64,000 bases of DNA from Andrena cerasifolii. Taxonomy: Eukaryota; Arthropoda; Insecta; Hymenoptera; Andrenidae. Positions 22,184 to 33,389 of the stretch are shown here, piece by piece; within the stretch, counting starts at the first letter, position 1, and each line of letters starts with the position of its first letter. The notes below the pieces were generated by a model. It saw nothing but the letters and a program-made list of their open reading frames with translations, did not search any database and had not been told where the DNA came from. A program made the position numbers and the translations under genes. The stretch spans positions 1,922,001-1,986,000 of the forward strand of contig NC_135120.1 of the NCBI RefSeq assembly GCF_050908995.1, written 5' to 3'.

Positions 22184-23866
22184 TTAAGTGGGTTTAAATA
22201 GGGGTTCGTATATTAGGTCGTGAATGACGCGCAGATGATGGTTAGGTTTGTACCGCGTGTATCGCGTAATCGTGGTGCCTCCGACATACAGATGTATTGG
22301 CCCCGTCCGTTCACCGAGCGTCACCACCTCGTACGCACAGTCCAGTACGGTTTTACTGACGGTTGGGCAGCTCTCCACATCAATTGTGACTATTTCTGGA
22401 CACTGCCGTAGCAAGCCACAAATGTCCTCATCAGTGATACCTTGGCTTTCTCTGCAGTGGACCTCTACCAAGCCCTTGAGGAATTGCAGCATCCACCCCC
22501 CGACAGTCGGATGCATGTAGTTGATATTTAGGATTTTTAGTTTTTCCAATTTCCGGAGTGGTTCCAGAACGAATTCTCCTTTGATGTTTGTGCAACCACT
22601 CAGATTTAAAGATGTTACTTCCCCCATGTATAGGCCAATCTCTGAGACAAGGCCAGAAGCAACCCATCCGCAGAAGGTAAGACTCAGGGCTGTTATGAGA
22701 CAGCCATCTCTACCGGGCCCAGCTCCAGCTCGGCAAAATCTCCCCTTTCAACTGCCTCGTTGCCTTCCTCCATTTCCATTTCAGGCATGGGCTCCTCGAA
22801 ACCACAGAAGTGCAACTCCAAGGTTGTTAGGGTCGTCTGCAGGTCTGAGTTGTTAATTAACGCCTGCAAAATACTATGGTCTATTAAATTTTTACATATA
22901 CTGATCTTTAAATAATTCAGATTCCGCAACCCTTGAAGAGTGGTTGCTAGGTTTGAAGGTTTTAATTGTTCGCATCGGTGGAGAGAAAATGTTTCTAAAT
23001 TTTTGTTGATTGCCGGAAGGGACTTCCCAGTGATGTCCGTATTCGTAACACAGAAAGACTTTAGAATTCCTGCTAGGGCCAGGACCTTAAAGAGTTCAGG
23101 ATCCACGGGACCCTCACATTTCCCCAGTTTGAGGCAAGTAAGACGTGGTGCCCCCGACTCCAGGTCTCTCAAGGTCGATGGCCGGATCGTCACAGCAGTT
23201 AGATCTATTGCTTGCAGTTCTGGACAACTTCTTATGGCAATGGAGATAACTTGGGGTCTCAAACATTTTGCCAATGGTTCTTCATCTATCCGTATGCTCT
23301 TTAGCTGACTACCTGCTCTCTTCAGGAACCAGTAAAATGACTTAGTGCTCACTATCGTCCCTTCCCATGCATTTGGCCAGCACCAGTCATTCAGGTCGAT
23401 ATGGCGAAGACCGTGATACGAGGCGAGGCTTCCGAGTCGCCACCTTCTAGAGACCATCTCTAGACGGCTCCTGTCAGCAAACGGCAAATAGTTGGCAATT
23501 TTAGAGATGCATTCTATTGGGAGTGGAATCCGTTCACGCAAATCAAGCCCAGGGAATGGGTTCACGTCAGGTCGTGGGGGAATTAACTTGGTGCTGTGCC
23601 ACGAGTCCGCCATCAGCACCCTTAGCTTCCTCTTATGGCATATTATTCCTACGTCCGCCGCAGCCAAAGCCTTCTTTGCTCCGTCTATAGACTTAAATGT
23701 CACGAAAGCATTGTTCCCTGATGTCTTCGCTCAACACCACCACATGTTCAACTCCATACGGGTGAAATATCTCCATCAGTTTCTCCTTTTTGGTGTACGG
23801 CGCCAAACGGCTGACGAAGAGTCGCCGATCGAGAATCTCTGGCCGGGAGAAACTGGACGATGCCAT
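22184..23866 (-). pseudogene. RRM, F-box and leucine-rich-repeat ORF in element 2
   Basis: From ATG 23866 (MASSSFSRPE) comes an RNA-recognition motif: RRLFVSRL fits RNP2 and, after a one-base shift near 23710, GNNAFVTF fits RNP1. The 336-codon middle frame (to 22693) then gives an F-box (IPLPIECISKIANYLPF...VSRRWR) and a series of leucine-rich repeats. After a second shift near 22690 the repeats continue to the stop at 22184. An F-box protein binds Skp1 and feeds targets to an SCF ubiquitin ligase; the RRM binds RNA. A splice-acceptor-like CACTAG lies 4-5 bases before the ATG, as for spliced env messages. The ORF sits in the env position inside the LTRs. I know no gypsy element with this ORF. 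Host-gene capture is inferred. Confidence 0.75.
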
Positions 23867-23965
23867 TTCGCTAGTGTACAGACAGTCACAGAAAGCAAGA
23901 CCAAAATTATGAAATAACAAAATCATTGTCGAAGAAGGAAAAGAACATAAGAAGAATCGTAACTA

Positions 23966-24019
23966 ACAACAAGTTCTGACAAGGGAATTCCCATAGTCCT
24001 TGGACTGTCAGGGTTTGTT
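23966..24019. repeat. Three-stem hairpin motif, copy d
   Basis: Outer stem CTGAC / GTCAG extended by AACAA / TTGTT with three wobble pairs between, then GGGAATTCCC and inner hairpin AGTC-cttg-GACT. It sits between the Env-like remnant and the RRM/F-box ORF. Confidence 0.75.
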
Positions 24020-24047
24020 ATTAAGTATACATGTTTCTAGCAGTTTA

Positions 24048-24463
24048 TCATCGCCCTTTGAATAGGTAACGGTGGTCTGTTTTCTGAAATAGACAATTCT
24101 TGAATTTCTTCAGTGGATCCCAGAAATAATAGACCATCAATCCTATTATAATCAAGGCCTGTGCCGCTATTGTTCCGTACGTCAATGACAAATGTGATTT
24201 TCTTGCTCGGTGATGTTCTCCAATTTCCTCTAGTTGGGCTTCAATTTCATACAAAGAATCAGATGTGCGTTCCAGTTTGTTATTGTCTTGAAACTATATC
24301 CGCTCAATAGCGATGTATGTAATTTTCCGTTGCGCGCAGTACTCAAAGCCGTGATAAAGCGATGCGTTGCAGTAATGTAATGTTTCAAAGAAATTTCAAC
24401 AGATTCTGAATATTGACTCATTGCTAAACTATAGTTCAAAGCTAACTGTTTATCAATTTGCAT
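24048..24463 (-). pseudogene. C-terminal Env-like remnant of element 2
   Basis: Two short overlapping frames. The first (from 24463) has a heptad-like helical run. The second (to 24048) has one strong transmembrane segment (GTIAAQALIIIGLMVYYF) followed by a short basic tail. Position directly after integrase and a single C-terminal membrane anchor fit the end of an errantivirus-type envelope protein. Only about 130 residues remain; there is no signal peptide and no surface region, so it cannot encode a working envelope. Assignment rests on position and topology. Confidence 0.5.
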
Positions 24464-24507
24464 TTCTAAGTCGGGTCAGCGTCATCTCTCAACCTGAATC
24501 AGTCAAA

Positions 24508-25090
24508 TCAATCAGGACTCCAATTTAATTGTAATTTATCGACATGTTTGGTGAGCATTTTACCAGCTTCATCTCTTAACAAAACATTGTTTCCTTCTAG
24601 TATCCCAATAATTTTATATGGTCCGTGATAGTGCTTGGCGAATTTTCCCCTTTTTGGTTCTACTAAAACACGTACCGTATCTCCTATTTTTCCTTTGAAG
24701 GGACGGGCGTTTCTATCATAATACAACTTTGATCTTTCTTTTGCCTGAACCAAATTTTGTCCTGCTATTACTTGCATCTCCGAAAGTCGCGTTATTAGAT
24801 CATGTAAATATGAATTGTATGTGACCAAATTCTCGTCGTCCGGGAATGAACTCGGGCAACGCGCAAGTTTGCCAAAAACTAATTCATACGGGGTAAAATT
24901 TGTGGCTTCATGGACAGATGTATTATAAGAAAACATAGCAAAGGGTACTAATCTATCCCAATCGTCAAAATCATTCATGTAATGGCTAATGTATTCGGTT
25001 AACACTATGTGACTTCTTTCCAATGCACCATTGGTTTGGGGTCTATACCCGGATGTAGTGACATGTTGAATTTTGAAGATTTTTGCTCCG
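24508..25090 (-). pseudogene. Integrase C-terminal part of element 2, after a frameshift
   Basis: The frame picks up integrase after a one-base shift in a short A run near 25082-25086. It contains the catalytic glutamate (NGALERSH), the MFSYNTSVHEATNFTPYELV block and the C-terminal domain ending at 24508. With the upstream part the acidic triad is complete, so the shift is the only visible lesion in integrase. Confidence 0.85.
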
Positions 25091-28000
25091 AATTATCGTA
25101 TTAATGAAACTAGTCCCTTTGTCCGTTAGTATTGCGCGTGGCGTTCCATACTGCAATATAAGGTTAGTAACCAGTGCGTGAGCTATAGTTTCTGCTTTTA
25201 TGTCCGGAACAGGGACAGCTATGCAATATTTTGTCAAATTATCTTGCATAGTTAGTATATGTTTGTTCCCGCTGGGAGTAGTGGGTAAAGGACCTACAGT
25301 GTCTAATGATACTTTAGAAAATGGCTCCAAAGGAGTGTCAGTGATTAACATTGGTTCACGAGTTTTAGTTCTTACTAATTTTTGATTCTGGCAACTATTG
25401 CAAGTACGGATATAATTTTGAATATCGTTGCGCATACCTGGCCAATAAAATCGTTCTCGGATTCTGCAATATGTCTTTGTTAAACCCTTATGTCCTCCTA
25501 CCAAACTTTCATGTAACTCTGAAATGATTTTCAGGCGAAGTTCTTCCGGAGGTACCTGAGTGTTTCCGTAACAAAGGGCTATTTCGATACTGCTGTCCTC
25601 AAATGTATTCCTTAATATTTCTATTAACGTACCTTGAGGTAATTCGTCTGTAAAGTCGCCATTCTGTGAGATTCTTAGACCCTTTATATCTAAATCTGAA
25701 AGAATTTTCCTTAGGTTCTGTAGCCCAAGTTCCAAATCCCGAGTAGAAATTTTATCAAAATGTTTCCTTTTTACGACTACGCTAAATATTCTATTTTTAC
25801 CGCGCTTTGTTATTAGTATTTGTCCCACTCTGGGCTTTGCCTCTTTTAAGTCGTTCGCATTGATGATGCCTAGGTCGGAGAGCAATATACTCACTGGTGT
25901 AACAAGTTCACAATCGGACGAAATGAAATGTACATAGTTTGATCTGTAATACGTTAGATTTTGTCTCGTAGAAGTTACGATGTCTTTACTTTTGTATTGC
26001 TTGCTGCGAGATTCGAATTCTAGATCCGGAGGTATGTAATCAGCGTCCGGGATGTATATGGATGATGAGTTTGAGATTTGTGGGAAAAGCTGTCTAGGAG
26101 TAGATTTTTGAACGATAGGTTGCCTACCTCCCTCCTTGGGAGTTCGATCAACCGTTGAATTTGGAAATGGTGTCGAAAGTGCTATAGGGTTTGGATCTAC
26201 GGTCGGGGTAGGTAAGATTGAACTGTATCTAGGCCTGTTAACGATTGTGCTATCAGGCACTCTTGTTGCAGTTATTTCTAGTTCTGATTCTTCCGGAATA
26301 TTTTTCAGCTGAGGTGCTTTACTGGCTGTTTCCTCACGCCTTGGATTTGGAATTTGACTACCTTTTTCAGAATCTCTAGCTTGTTGTAATAATTTTTCTA
26401 TACGTCTATTTAACTCTTCGTCCCCAGTATCATCATCGTATGGATCCAAATTTTGTAATATTTCCTGTCTACATTCATCTAAAGTGTCTCCTTCAGAAAG
26501 GGCATCTAATAAAACTATTTCCTCTTCAAGTTCCTGTAATTGAGCGCTTTTATCTAATAATGATTTTTCAAATCTATTAAAAGACTCTTGTAGTTCTTCT
26601 AAATCTATAAATGTGGACTTCTGTTTGTTCTGATCATCTGTATCACTATCGCGAACTTCGGGTAAATTAATGGCAATAGTTTTCTCTACTTCGGACTCGC
26701 TCCCTTTTTCCCGCAATTCCGTACCGGCCACTGCACTTTGTGAATCTGGAATTTTAGGATTCTCCACCATCTGTTTAGGATGAAATCCCAGATTCGGCAG
26801 TGTACTCCTACGTTGACGGAATATGGGCGGATCTGACTGTTCGTCATCGGAATCGACGTCCTCTACTAGAGAAAGTTCTTTTGATCTACCTAATTCTTGT
26901 GTTTTTGATGGTCCCGGAGCTTCAGTAGCTTGAAACTTTGCTCGCGTTCTAGTTGCTATTGCACTGGTATCTAAAGGTACAGGTATCCTCGGTTTAGATA
27001 TTGAACTTACTGGTCTCCCTAATTTTGGTTTTCCTGGTAAACTAGCTATTCTTTCCTTAGGTTTGGAAGCTTCAAATTCCGAAGATGTCGGGGTTCGTTT
27101 GCCCGTTGTGGAGGGTTTATTTATTGGTAATAATTTTGGGCAATCAGGTGCTAACTCCGACTTTGTATTATCAGAGGAATCCGATAAACTGAAATCATCA
27201 GACGAACATAGTTCATTTACTATGACTGGATTCCTTGATAAGGCATCAGCATTTGTGTTTAATTTTCCTGCCTTATGAATAAATTCATACTCATAATCTC
27301 GCAATTTTAGTCGCCAGCGGATCAATCGTTGCCCTGGATCTTTTATTGAATTAATCCATCGTAGCGGTTCGTGATCACTGACTAGGGTAAATTTACGGCC
27401 ATATAAATATGGTCTGAAGTGTAAAATGGCATAAAGGACTGCCAAACATTCCTTTTCTGTAGTGAAATAATTTTGTTCCGGTTTAGTTAAAATTCTTGAA
27501 AGATATGCAACTGGGAGATCTTGACCATTTACTTCCTGACTGAGTACAGCGCCTATGGCATAGTCTGACGCATCTGTAGTTAAGGTGAACGGACTATTAA
27601 AATTTGGATACTGAAGTATGGGACTTTTACAAAGTGCTTTTCGTAATTCCAGAAATCCTTTCTTTTGTTCCTTTCCCCAAGTGAAAGTAGAATTTTTCTT
27701 CAACAAGTCTGACAGTGGTTTAGCTTTTTCTGCGAAGTTTTTGATAAAGCGTCTGTAATATCCTGCTAGACCTAGAAATTGCCTAATATTTTTCTGATTT
27801 TTCGGACGAGGGAAATTCTTTACTGCACTAATCTTTTTGGGATCCGGTTTTACACCTGAGTGACTAATAACATGTCCTAGGTAAGCAACTTCTATTTTGA
27901 GGAACTCGCACTTATCGGGTTGTAAAGTTAATTTAGCATCGGCCAAACGCATGAATAAACGACGAATTTTCTTTTCATGTTCTTCTAAATTTTTGGCATA

Positions 28001-29400
28001 TACCACGATATCATCCAAATAAACGAAAACTTCTATACCCTGTAACCCGCGTAAGACTTGATCCATTAGCCTTTGAAAAGTCGCTGGAGCATTTTTGAGA
28101 CCTTCCGGCATTCGGATGTATTCATAATGACCGTTTGGGGTTGTAAAGGCTGTTTTTTGTCTATCTTTAGGATCCATTTCAATTTGTTGAAATCCGCTTG
28201 CTAAGTCAAACGTAGAGAAATATCGGGCTTCACCTAAGTGATCCAGAATATCGGTAATGTTCGGTAATGGATATGCATCGCCAATGGTTTTCTCATTAAG
28301 ATTACGGAAATCTATGACTATTCTCCATCTCAGATTGCCTTTAGAATCCGGTTTTTTAGGAACAATCCAAATGGGCGAATTATACGGTGAATTTGAAGGT
28401 GCTATTATTCCGTTATTTAGTTTATTACGAACCTGTTTTTCTATTTCATCTTTATGAACCGGAGGAAAACGATACTGTCGCGTATTCACAGGAACATCAT
28501 CTACTGTGGGGATTCTATGTTTAATGTATGAGTTACATGGTAATTTATCGCAAGGCAAGTGGAATCGTTCTGGAAATTCTTTAATGATTTTAATTACATG
28601 ATCCTGTTCTTCTTCGTTCAAATGATCGAGACGCAATTTTTTTATGATTTCTAAAACTCTGTCTTCCGCGATTGGCAAGGTCTCATCTTCTGTATCAGAA
28701 TCGAAATAATTTTGTTCTTCTTCGGGGAAGTTATGGTACTCGAATGGTATTAATTCTTGTGGCGGAATTTCGACTTCGACATCCTTATCCGTCGTATTAA
28801 CGGCAAAGACGTGACATGCGCCTTGGTCATTTACAGACACAACAGCTTCGCCAATGTACAAACCATCTATAGTTTCAATTTTAGGTAGATATCCCTCTTT
28901 TAAATCATGATTCGTAACGTCAATGGCAACCGCTTTTCTAGTACGTGCTTTTACATACAAAAGTTGGGGTTCTGCACTACGAGGTACTGGATCATGGCCA
29001 ATAAAAGGTATGGGTTTAATAGGATCGCTTCGTGTTACCAATGTGTTATGGGCGAAGGAGATTTCAGCCTGCTCTTGTGTGAGATACTCTTTACCTAATA
29101 TACCATCGCAACGCAGTACAAATGAAGATCTTACGACATGAAATTTTACGGGTTTGCCTAATAATGTAATTATTGTGGTACCTAAAGTCTCTGTCATATC
29201 CGGAGTTATTCCTGAGATAGCAACTGATTCATGAAGTGCGACTGAAACATTTTCGTCAAGGGCGCTTAATTTGATTACGTTTATATCTGCTCCTGTATCT
29301 ACGAGGAAATATGCACAACCCATATTCAGCTCTTTACCCATCATTTTTACTAGTGGGGATTCGGGTTTTTCTACCGTTGCAATTTTTCTTGGTTTGCTAG
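25043..29400 (-). CDS. Pol of element 2: protease, RT, RNase H, long linker, integrase N-part
   Basis: A very long open frame (1433 codons from ATG 29344; open upstream in the -1 frame of gag). In order: retropepsin (LVDTGADINVIK), RT (FDLASGFQQIEMDP, catalytic FVYLDDIVVYA), RNase H (TTDASDYAIGAVLSQ, DHEPLRW, NADALSR), a linker of about 500 residues rich in acidic and serine residues, then the integrase HHCC region (GGHKGLTK...CNSCQNQK) and the first two catalytic aspartates (SLDTVGPLP, LTDKGTSF). One odd residue: MPEGLKNAP where family members have a phenylalanine after MP. The frame ends early at 25043 by a shift in an A run. Gag-Pol is presumably made by -1 frameshifting; no canonical slippery heptamer was obvious. 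Confidence 0.9.
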
Positions 29401-30549
29401 AAATTTTACTGTTGCATGACGCTCCTTTTCCGAATGACTCGACGTCGCGTCCGTCCGTCGGGTCATTTGTGCGTTTAAATGACCGGTTCTATCTTCGGGT
29501 TTAGTATTTCTATTATATGGAGAACTCGGTCTCGTTGATGGAGGAATAGGAGATGGAGATCTTGGTCTAGGCCCTTGAGAATACCTATCTCTTGCTGAAC
29601 GTGGTGGTTCATTACTGTTTGTATTATAATGATCATACGGGTAATAATTAGGATATGGCATTGGCGGATAGAAATAAGGCGAGTAGTACGGATGTGGAGG
29701 AAATCCCGGTGGATTGTAATAATGATTGTATGGTTCCCTGTTGCGTGATGGGGATTTTAAAATTCCTACTGGCGATCCGGTTACGTCAGGATTGGGACTC
29801 GGTGAACGTGTGCGATTCTCTTCTTCGTTTCGAATTGCATAATTTTGATAGCGAGGAGGGTTAATGGATTGGCGATTAGCGTAATCCTGATAGTAAGAAT
29901 TCGATGATCTAGAATAGTTATTATTCTGATTAAATGATACTTTCTGGATTTCATTCGATGGTAATATTCCGGATTTCATTCCCGTTTCTATACGCGCTGC
30001 AAATTTTCTCGCATCGTCTAAAGTTTTAGGGTCACGCGCATCTACTGAGCGCGCTATTTCATCTGGAAGTCCGCGAATATAAGCTTCCAATCCGCATTCT
30101 TTTAATGGTAATAACATTTGTTCTGCATTATTCCCATAACTATCCTCTAACGCAACTCGAGCTCCGCTAATTAATATGTTTAATCTGTCATAAAAATCGC
30201 TAACTGATTCGTCCTTTTTCATCCGAATATTTTCTATTTCGTGTTGATAGTAAGGATAATTCTTGCCCGGTGCGAATCTACCCTTTAGATGTTTAATTAG
30301 TTCATTAACTGTAGTAAATGTTTTTCCATACGTGCTATCGCGAGCTGAACCCTTCAATTTTCCTAATACTGATTTTAGAAACGAGCCCTCTAATGCAGGA
30401 GGCACTAATGCTGCGCTATTTTGTACATCCTGTACAAAATCCTTAAGAGGAACGCCCTTCCCATCAAAGTACGGAATATTTAAAGTACTATTTTGAATAG
30501 TCAAGCACTCCGCCATGGAGGTCATCATTGCGCTTGCGTCTTGAGACAT
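29371..30549 (-). CDS. Gag of element 2
   Basis: Open frame ending at 29371. I prefer the ATG at 30549 (MSQDASAMMTSMAEC) over an upstream in-frame ATG at 30591. A capsid-like helical half (GKLKGSARDS, FAARIETGM) is followed by a Tyr/Pro/Asn-rich half (HPYYSPYFYPPMPYPNYYPY) and an Arg/Ser/Pro-rich tail that probably binds RNA. No CCHC zinc knuckle is present, unlike gag of element 1. The end overlaps pol in another frame. Confidence 0.85.
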   Translation of the reverse strand: MSQDASAMMTSMAECLTIQNSTLNIPYFDGKGVPLKDFVQDVQNSAALVPPALEGSFLKSVLGKLKGSARDSTYGKTFTTVNELIKHLKGRFAPGKNYPYYQHEIENIRMKKDESVSDFYDRLNILISGARVALEDSYGNNAEQMLLPLKECGLEAYIRGLPDEIARSVDARDPKTLDDARKFAARIETGMKSGILPSNEIQKVSFNQNNNYSRSSNSYYQDYANRQSINPPRYQNYAIRNEEENRTRSPSPNPDVTGSPVGILKSPSRNREPYNHYYNPPGFPPHPYYSPYFYPPMPYPNYYPYDHYNTNSNEPPRSARDRYSQGPRPRSPSPIPPSTRPSSPYNRNTKPEDRTGHLNAQMTRRTDATSSHSEKERHATVKFLANQEKLQR

Positions 30550-30722
30550 GGTTGAATATTTGTATAAAAATATATGGGCAGAACTAGTCAATAAATATAG
30601 ATAATAGTCCCAGCATTACCACGACCACACTGATAATATATACAAAAATGGAAAATTTTTATAATTCTATCTGATTTCAATGAATATGAGCACCCAGGAA
30701 TTCTTGCAAGAGAATTCCTGGT

Positions 30723-30740
30723 ATCCCACCGCTGCCACCA
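30723..30740 (-). promoter_or_regulatory. Primer binding site, tRNA-Leu type, element 2
   Basis: The minus strand reads TGGTGGCAGCGGTGGGAT, identical to the element 1 site, 4 nt from the 5' LTR (gap 30741-30744). Confidence 0.85.
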
Positions 30741-30744
30741 GATC

Positions 30745-32508
30745 TGTTACGTGCCGCGGCCTTTTTAGTGTTCGAGCGGCGCGTTTTAAATAGCCAAATT
30801 CTGATTAGGGATATCCCACAGTCGTTAGACTATCAGAATTTCCTATCGTTACGTATAGAATGGCAAGGAGGCTCGCCGCAGTCGTAACAGTCAATTATTT
30901 AAATTTTAAATGTCTAAGTACCTTATCAGATGGATAAGGGGTAGATTTTGGGATCGTTGGTGCTCTAGTCCCGTACGGGTCTTTTCAATGGAATCAGATA
31001 GGTAATTGATGAGTAGAATTTAATAGTAAATAAAGTTTTAATGATTAAATAATGAATGGATGTAAAACATTTAACAGAACTGAATATGAACAAATCAATC
31101 AATAATTTACAAAGAATAGACGTTTGTGAAATCGGTATAATTCCTGACTAGGGGAATCCCACAGTCGTTTGACTGTCAGAAATTATCGTTAGGTACGAAT
31201 TAATTATAACGGTGTATTTTCGTGTACAAAAAGAGATAAGATGTGCAACTCACCAGACAGTCACAATAATCGAATTGACAATATGCTTTAAATTTGCTTT
31301 TTGAGTTTTGGAAAACTTTCTGGATCGCTGATAAACCTTGAAGCTTGTGTAGTTCTGAGTCGCTGATAAACCTGAATCAGAAAAGAGGATGAAACGCGAA
31401 CACGCACACACTTGGTTATCGTTTTGAATAGTACTGAGTTGAATTATGAAATGAAACTGAATAATAATAATTTTAACTAGTAGATACAATAAAAATTTGG
31501 ATTAAATCGTTAACAGAATAAATAGTTTCGAAGTTATTAGAATATTTGTTTCGCAAAGTTGAGTCTTTCACGCGGTTACACAGTAGACCGGAGAACTCTA
31601 GCTCTATAAGACTTCGCGGACCCAATGACACGCACCTCACGATTTATCGTCACAGAGTGTCGCAGCTTCACGCTCTCGGCAGCGACCACAGTGGGTCCGT
31701 ACCGAAAATGCTTACGCTGCATTTTATCGCTCGGCCGCGTTACCATGGGCCCGTCTACTTAACGAGGCGGTGTGTGTGTGCGTTTTCACGTCCATCCATC
31801 AGACTCCCGATTCAAATATATGATCAATCTTTACGGAATATTCATACTCACAGGAAAACATGACGTCTCACATACAATTTCGCACAGCTAAAGGTCCTCC
31901 CTTAATGTTCATGATTTCATATACACAATTTCTGACTAGGGGAATCCCACAGTCGGTTGACTATCAGAAATTGTGTTGGGTATTCAAATTTTAACAACAA
32001 TTTTTAATTAATTACTAATTCACACATGCGACAAGATCGTGGGAAGGCGCGGTTCCCTGCACCGGATGTAGAGCATACAATTTCGTCAGTCTTCTAAGAA
32101 ATGATCCAGTCTGCGCATTCCCGCTGTAGCCGTTACTGATTATGTTACAATGTTTAACGCGACGGTCAGAGGTGTGCTCAACGAGGGTTCTCCCACAATG
32201 CTGCAAAGCATTGTTGAAACGCAACCCTGCCGCTTACATAAAACGGATTCGGCACAGAAGGAGAATCACTGGGTCTTTCCGAACGCGACTCTCTGGTGAG
32301 AACGCCGCTGCGTCAGCACCGCCTTATCTGTATCGCGGGACGGCAGTACGTTGAGACGACGACGTTCCAAGAAAAGGGGTTTTTGTTCTATCAAAAATAT
32401 TATTAATTAATAGGCAGGAGTATGATCTACGAGGGATTTCCTATAACGCTAGGCGTTGTTAATGCATACCCTGACTTAAAAGAAAAATTTTACGTTCCGA
32501 ACGTAACA
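30745..32508 (-). repeat. 5' LTR of element 2
   Basis: A 1764-bp copy of 20253-22016. It should carry the promoter. It contains the three hairpin motifs at 30796, 31138 and 31923 and is followed by the CAGC duplication. Confidence 0.94.
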
Positions 32509-32608
32509 CAGCCTAAGGTAAGGGCTTTGATTTGTTCGGCAGTATCCGCCATTGCTGTGTGTCTCGTGAATTTCTTGAACCCGGTTCAACGTAGTCCGCA
32601 GCGCCAGT

Positions 32609-33265
32609 TGTTGAGTCCAAGGGAAAAGGAGAAAGGTCCCGGGAGAAATCACTGATTGCACTTAACTAAACTATACTGAATATATTGTTCAAATACAAGG
32701 ATATAAATAATACACCAAGAAACCAGATCCAACGATCCGTAAGATGGCGTGGCCAACGAAGTAAGTGTAGGGTTTAGATAATCGGAAGGTGTTCTAGTTT
32801 ACCCCCTATCGAGGCCCTACGTCCTCGATTCCAAGGGATACGCTGGATAATGACTATCACACCTTTAGTGGATTGAAGATATATGTATATTTACAAGAAC
32901 ACGTCTCGGTCGCCGAAGGCGAACATGGACGTGATTAGAACACTTCGACAAACGTCGAATAAGGCGCACAAGCACTAGACGTGTAATACACACACGTGGT
33001 TGTACTGTTAACAATGTTAAGTACAATGGATGGACACATGTCCTACGGAGAGTACAATCTCTCACGTCTTCTCACAAAGAAGTCGAATAACGAAGTGGCG
33101 AACCATGCGTTCAGCATAGCCACGCACGTCGGCTCCCGCGGCCTCCCCACTACTGAACGGTTCTCGGAGTGGGGGAACAGCCGTACCCCACATAAGCCCC
33201 TGGCCCTGCGCGCGCAGTCCTCTGCCAAGCCTAGGGTCCCATGCGCGCATGCGCATTCCCCAACA
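32609..33265 (-). repeat. LTR of an unclassified, mostly deleted retrotransposon
   Basis: TGTTGAGTCC...CCCCAACA, 657 bp with TGTTG/CAACA ends. On its left, in minus orientation, come 2 nt and then TGGCGCTGCGGACTACG, a plausible primer site, and about 80 bp of leader before the truncated P element begins near 32513. On its right it abuts a Mutator-like coding fragment directly. No second LTR was found. The primer tRNA and family are not identified. Confidence 0.55.
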
Positions 33266-33386
33266 ATATCGATGACTTTTCCAGTCTTCATTCCAATAAG
33301 GGTAGCAACGCCATGGAGAGAAGAGGAACCTCGCTTTTACCATGTCCCATCTCCCATCTCCCAATACCGATATTTCGCCATTGAAA
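33266..33386 (-). pseudogene. Mutator-like transposase relic, part 2
   Basis: Continues the minus-strand gene of 36631-37271 after the 3.2-kb transposon. It encodes the family block KRGSSSLHGVATLIGMKTGKV, with a stop where a lysine is expected after the tryptophan and frame disturbance nearby. It is cut off by the LTR at 33265. The TTA/TAA at the insertion joins the two parts in phase. Confidence 0.7.
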
Positions 33387-33389
33387 TTA

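Larger units (their letters stand above)
20253..32508 (-). mobile_element. Ty3/gypsy LTR retrotransposon, element 2, with captured-looking third ORF
   Basis: The 1764-bp LTRs at 20253-22016 and 30745-32508 look almost identical; I noticed one difference (G at 21970, A at 32462). They are flanked by CAGC (20249-20252 and 32509-32512). The minus-strand order is LTR, tRNA-Leu primer site, gag, pol (PR-RT-RH-IN), Env-like remnant, RRM/F-box/LRR ORF, hairpin and purine tract, LTR. The near-identity of the LTRs implies a recent insertion. Even so, pol and the third ORF carry single-base shifts, so either inactivation is very recent or some indels are assembly errors. Confidence 0.94.

Noticed and set aside
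20304..24019. Hammerhead or other known self-cleaving ribozyme
   Set aside because: Three stems are present but the hammerhead core (CUGANGA, GAAA) is absent, and I could not fit the motif to another known class by eye.
29371..29420. Canonical -1 slippery heptamer between gag and pol of element 2
   Set aside because: A and T runs are present but none fits X-XXY-YYZ in the gag frame; mechanism left open.
32476..32661. Upstream exon of the P-type transposase or a gag start on the minus strand
   Set aside because: No family motif; sequence belongs to the leader of the LTR fragment and the junction is a rearrangement border.
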